From NCBI GenBank assembly GCA_935421135.1, contig OW285195.1, forward strand, positions 5,804,701-5,868,700: a stretch of 64,000 bases of DNA, read 5' to 3'. The translations under genes and the position numbers were made by a program. Positions 46,401 through 52,400 of the stretch are shown here, one piece after another. Each line of letters starts with the position of its first letter. Within the stretch, counting starts at the first letter, position 1. The DNA comes from Bugulina stolonifera (Eukaryota; Bryozoa; Gymnolaemata; Cheilostomatida; Bugulidae). A model generated the notes under the pieces. That model was not told the origin of the DNA. It worked only from the letters and a program-made list of their open reading frames with translations, and searched no databases.

Positions 46401-49400
46401 TTTAATGTTTATATGATAAAATTTGCTTTCGGGCAATTTTTTTTGTTAATGCTATGAAAGCTTAGTCACTCCAACTATATGAATGAAGAACTCTTGTTTG
46501 TTTTGCAATGGATAGTAAATGGATAGAAAATCGCATCTCATGGCCATACACAGTTTTAGATAGTAACTAATGTTCCTTCATGGTCGTTAATAAACCATCT
46601 CAAAACACCACAGTGACCAGATTGGTTACAAGCAGTTCAGTTCTACCACGTTCTCCCCACCACAACAAGCCATGGGTCTTTCAGCATCCCACTGCTGCCA
46701 CCAATGTCGTGGATTTTTTCCTGGGAGCAATGTGGTCTCGAACCGCCAACCGTGTGTATGGGCTGATTGCCGCTATACATGCGGTTGTTGAAGCTTCCTT
46801 TATAGGGTCGCCAAGATGGCCGTGATGGTAGAGGTTTCAGACACATGCTAGGCGCAGTGCCGGAGGTTAGCGGTTCGAGACCACTTTGCTCCCAGGAAAA
46901 AGTCCTGTGGGATTATAGTCTAGACTCTAGAGGTCAACGCATATGACGAAGCCGCCTATTGGGTACAGGGATGAGCGCTAACGAATAGGATCTAGATACG
47001 AGACTGAGGTAGAAGACACGAGGAGAGAGCGGGGACTTCTCTTCATTGTACTGGTAAGTCTAGATGTGTTGTAAAAGCCTATCCTTACTATATTATACCT
47101 TGACGTGACATGGTACCACGGGTGGGGTAGCTGAGTTTTCAAGTTATAGGTATACTGTACTACTGGATAGACTTTTTCAAAGCGAGAGGCGATCAACAGA
47201 GGAGGGGAGAGTAAAAAGAAAGGAGAGAGAGAGATTTTCATCATTTATTGTTATCAATCGTTATTGTGGAGCAGTGAGTTTCAGAGTGATTATAGAGGAG
47301 AGAGAAGAGGAGTGAGGTTGTATACTAACTTACTTATTAAAAGAAAGAAAATAAGGAGTAGAGATATTATAATATTAAAGTAAATTGTTATAGAAAATTC
47401 ATTATTGCCATTCAGAGAGAAAAAGATGGCGACTGGGTTTAGTCATTCGGGATTTCCTGAGCTTCGTATTGATCCACAAGATGTGTCAGGTTTATGGAGT
47501 TTAAATTATGCATTAGAATGAAAAGCTTTGAGATGGAAAATGATAAAGTTACTGATGAACATGGTACGGAAACCTTGGTTCCAAAATTCACTAATGAAGG
47601 TAAACTATTAGTATTTTTGAAATCTATTGACTCAGAAGGTAGAGAGACATTACTGTCCACGGGTTTGGATTTAGAAGGGGTCAATACCACGTATGATGAA
47701 GCTTTGGTGGTTTTGAAGAGAAGATAGTTTGTACGTTAGAACTCAGAGTTTTGTGAAAGTACAACAATGTGCTAGTGAAGATCCTATTCGTGAAGCGAAT
47801 GTAGAGATCAGGAATAGATTTAAATCTATTTCAACTTGTATATCGGTAGTCAAAGGCGCTAACAGAAATCTACTAGGTATTTCAGAAATTAGAAAACTAA
47901 ACTTGTTGGCTATAGTAGAATCAGTGTGTGCCAACACTTTTAATCTCTTTGTGAAGTTTCCTGAGCTTTTCAAAAGACTTGGAGTGCTGCCTGAGATATT
48001 TTCAGTCAAATTGAAAAGGGGTATTGAACCCTACCATCTAACGAGACCTAGGGTAATAGCAGCAGGTCTTAGAGAAAAAGCCAAGGCTGAAATAGATAAA
48101 ATGTTAGAAATGAGGGTAATCGAACCTGTTGAACAACCGACAGAGTGATGTTCAGGCTTGACTATAGCCCCTAAGCCAAACGGAGCAATTAGATTATGTG
48201 TAGATTTAACTAGACTGAACAAAAGAGTCAGAAGGGAAAATTATCTTTTTCCTAGGGTTTGCGATATGTTGTCTAGTTTGTCTGAGGGAAAAATATTTTC
48301 CAAATTGGATGCAAACTGTGGATTCTGGCAAATGAAATTAGATGAGAAGTGCAAACTGCTCACTACCTTTATTTCACCTTGGGGTAAATTTTGCTTTAAA
48401 AGAATGCCATTTGGCATTAGCTCTGCGCCTGAGTTCTCTATCAGAGAGCCATGGAAAAAATTCTTCATAGCTTAGAAGGTGTTGTATGCTTGATGGACTA
48501 TGTCCTGGTTTATGGTGAAGATGCTAACCAACATTGGTCTAGGGTAGAAAAAGTGTTGAATAGAGCTCAAAGTTCGGGAGTAACTCTCAAAACGAGCAAA
48601 TGTGAGTTTGGGTGCTCGTCAGTAAGGTTTCTAGGACATGTAGTTAGTGGAGAAGGCATTAAGCCAGACCTAGAAAAAGTTAAAGCTATTTCAGAGATGC
48701 TACCTCCAAATAACAAAAAGGAGGCACGCAGGTTCATATGGGTAGTCAATTACCTAGGTAAATTCAGTAAAAAGCTCGCTGAATTGAGCGTTCCCCCGTT
48801 ACGATGTGATAGGCGGAAAAAGTCTGTGATATTGGGGTGTTGATCAGCAGAACTCTTTTAACAAGATAAAGCGAGAGCTGTCAAGTACACCTGCATTGTG
48901 TTCTTTTGACTTGAATAGAAAACATAGAGTTTTAGCAGGCACCAATAAATCTGCGATAAGAGCAGCGTTGTTACAAAGCACCGACAGGGGAGACTGGCAG
49001 CCGGTAGAATATGCTTCTCGCAAAATGACAGAGGCGGAGCGAAAGTATGCGATGATTGAAAAAGAATCTTTAGCTATAACATGGGCATGCGAGAAATTTG
49101 ATTTTTATTTGATGGAGAGACAGTTTGAGAGTGAGACAGATCACAAACCATTGGTCTCACGCCTAGGGAAAAAAGATTTATATCATTTACGTTTGAGAGT
49201 ACAGAGATTTAAGTTAAGGCTAATGAGATTTGAGTACAACATACTCCATACTCCAGGTAGAGAAATATACTTAGCTGATGCATTTAGTAGGCCTTGCACA
49301 GAAGGGATTACTGATGAAGCAATTTACAATTGCGCTCTAGTAGAACGTTACATAGCGAATATTGTTGAAGAGAAGCTTTTAGGCAGTGTCAGGGAACAAG

Positions 49401-52400
49401 AGTTACTAGATGCAATCAAAATAGATGATGTTGGTAGTAGCTGTATATCATGTGTAACGGATGGCCGAGAAACGGTATATCGCTATATGGGGAATTACGA
49501 TGGCTCTATTTAGCTGTCCGGATAGTTTGACCGAATATGGTGGGTCGATTTTATGTAACTCACAGTTATATTGTTATGGTTTTTGGTTTCTGGTATGGTC
49601 GTCCTAAGACGACTCCCGAGTCCAAAGTGAAGTGCCTATGAGTGGTGCTAGGCCTTCTCATTACATGAAAGATTGATCGGAGTCAGTAGTCAAAGAACTA
49701 CTAAAGACGACCCATGTGATCCCGAGTTATGCTTGTTTACTATACTGAGAAAGAGAGTGATCCGACCTAGTAGGCAGTTTGTGTTGCAAGGTCGAGGACC
49801 TTAACAACTAGAATGACCTTTCTACAAAGTGAAAGTCTCTGTATATAAGTATAGATGTGTCTTTATTGAGATCCAAGCAAGAACTGAGACAACAAACGTA
49901 AAAACAATGCCCTTTATATAGTAAGAGAACTTCCGGAGGAAGTTCCGGTAAAAAGCCCGACGTATTGTCGGGAAAAGACGACGTAGGGTTGTTCGGAAAT
50001 TGTGGAACAATATGGCGGCCGGAAGCCCGATGGCCGACCTAAAATGGGTCAGGTTGATACAAAAGATGCTTAGAGTCATCCAAATCATATACAAAATGAA
50101 TATCAGGTAATTCTGAGAGGTCGGGCCTCTTTACATGGGTACAAAAGCAGCACAATGACTCTGTAATGCCATATTTAAGTATATAAATAATATTCGACTA
50201 GGTAACGATGAATACAAGTAGACATACATATGGGCGCACATTGTAGTTAGTGTCAGGTGATTAGAGAAGACTGTGCGTAACCATTACAATATGTCCAAAA
50301 AGTATTAAGACAAGCTTATTTAGAAAGATGCCACAATGGTCACCAAGGCATAGTCAAATGTCAGAGAAGAGCGAAACAATTACTTTGGTGGCCTAGTGTT
50401 AGTAGTGATATTAGTAATTACGTTTCTACGTGTGAGTCTCGTATGAAGAGTAGTGCCATAAAACACCAACCTACTGGTAGTACCTTACCTACAGCACCAT
50501 GGGTTGAACTTGAGATTGATGTATTTATGTTTGAGGGAAAGTTATATCTGATCGTGATTGATTACTATTCTAAATGGATAGAAACTGCATACCTGAAATC
50601 GCAAACGGCGAGTAATGTTATTAGTGAATTGAAATCTATATTTTTCACATCTGGGGACTCCTAAGAAACTTAGGAGCGATAATGGTAGCTGTTTTGCCTG
50701 TGAAGAGTTCCGGTCCTTTGCGGATAGTTGGGGATTTGCTCACGCCACGAGCAGCCCTAGGTATCCGCAATCGAACTGTCTCACGGAACGAGCCGTAGGG
50801 ATTTTTAAAGGATTGTGAATCAACTCAGGAAGCAAGATGGAGGCTCTGTTAGCATATAGAGCTACTCCGTTAGAGTCAAGGTTTTCACCTGCATAGCTGT
50901 TGTTTGGACGCCCCATAGAAACTCCCTTGGGTGCCCTCGTGGTGATCCGATTGATTACAGCGAATTTGAAGAAATCGATTTGAATAACAGAAGTAAATCT
51001 AATGCTGAATGGAGCAAAGAGGTTGTCGGATTTGAAAATCGGGGAAAAAGTGTGGGTTAAAGCTCCTAGTGTCATAGGTAAAGGAGGTATTGTTATCAGA
51101 CAAGATACATACCCCGATAGTTTTTGGGTTGGAATGAATTCCAGAGAACTTAGGCGCAACCGTAAACACTTGTTTCTGTTACACAGGTCGGAGACAGGGT
51201 TGGAGAGTGCTGTTTTACCATCACCCTCTAAACTGGAGCTCCAGTTAGGTGAGTTCCAGGGTGGAGAAATAGAGGACTTATTTGAGGTAGACCATATACC
51301 TGTGGATGAGCCTTTAGTATTCTTAACAACTGCTAGTGTCAATGCTTCTAATGACAATGCTGCTAAGACTAACACCACTAGTAATAAGGCTGCTAGTAAT
51401 ACCACCACTAATGGTTTGAATGAATCACAGTCGACTGAACAAGTGGTCATAGAGAGCCAGATTACACAGAACACCATAGAGGCCGCCAAGCCAAATGAAG
51501 GCACGGCAACAGGGTGCCAGGCTAATAACCCCAGCACCTCCGTGACTGGGAACACCAGATCCAAAGAGTATGTAACTAGATCAGGAAGGGTTAGTAAGCG
51601 ACCAAACAAACAGAAAATGTTATATCACAAACTGTTGTAGAATATTCAGACTATTCAAGCCATCCAAACTATTCAAACTTAACGAGATTATGGCAAGCGG
51701 AGGGAGCAGTGGAGAGGAGGGAACGTGGCAAGTGGTAGAGGGAAGGAGGAGAAGGAGAAGAGCTAGACCAGACATGACTGAGAACGCAAGCAAGGAAGAC
51801 GGAAACAGTGGAGTTCCACCAGATATCAGGTCAGGTAGAAGTAGAAAGGTATATGGTAAACCAGGTAATATGAAATGTCTCATTTGTGGCTGCTTACATG
51901 ACTAGACTAAACCCCGATCACATGAGTGAGTAGGTTACTAGAAGACTATGTAAAGTATTAGAAAACTAGAACAAGGTGAGTGTAACTTATTATATATACC
52001 TTACACATTGACACGGTAATGCATGCCTTATAGACAATAGTAGTCGAAAATAGCTTGCATTTATATAGTGTATATTGTTTGACTATCAAAAAAAAGAAAG
52101 AAAGAAAAAACATGTAGAACGTTGCAAGATGTGCTTGTTTACGATCCAGACATGAGAGACTTCCAAGGAGGAGAGCATGTTACATAACACATGATAAGTG
52201 TTGTAGGAATCTAGACTATTGAAGTCGAGATTACCAGAAATCAAGAGGAAGGCTCTTCGAAGAAAAGGGCATGTGGGATTATAGTCTAGAGGTCAACGCA
52301 CATGACGAAGCCGCCTATTGGGTACAGGGATAAGCGCTAGCGAATAGGATCTAGATACGAGACTGAGGTAGAGGACACGAGGCGAGAGCGGGGACTTCTA

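Noticed and set aside
46440..46830. Small ORFs near gypsy element 2
   Set aside because: They overlap SINE sequence in both directions and have no coding features.
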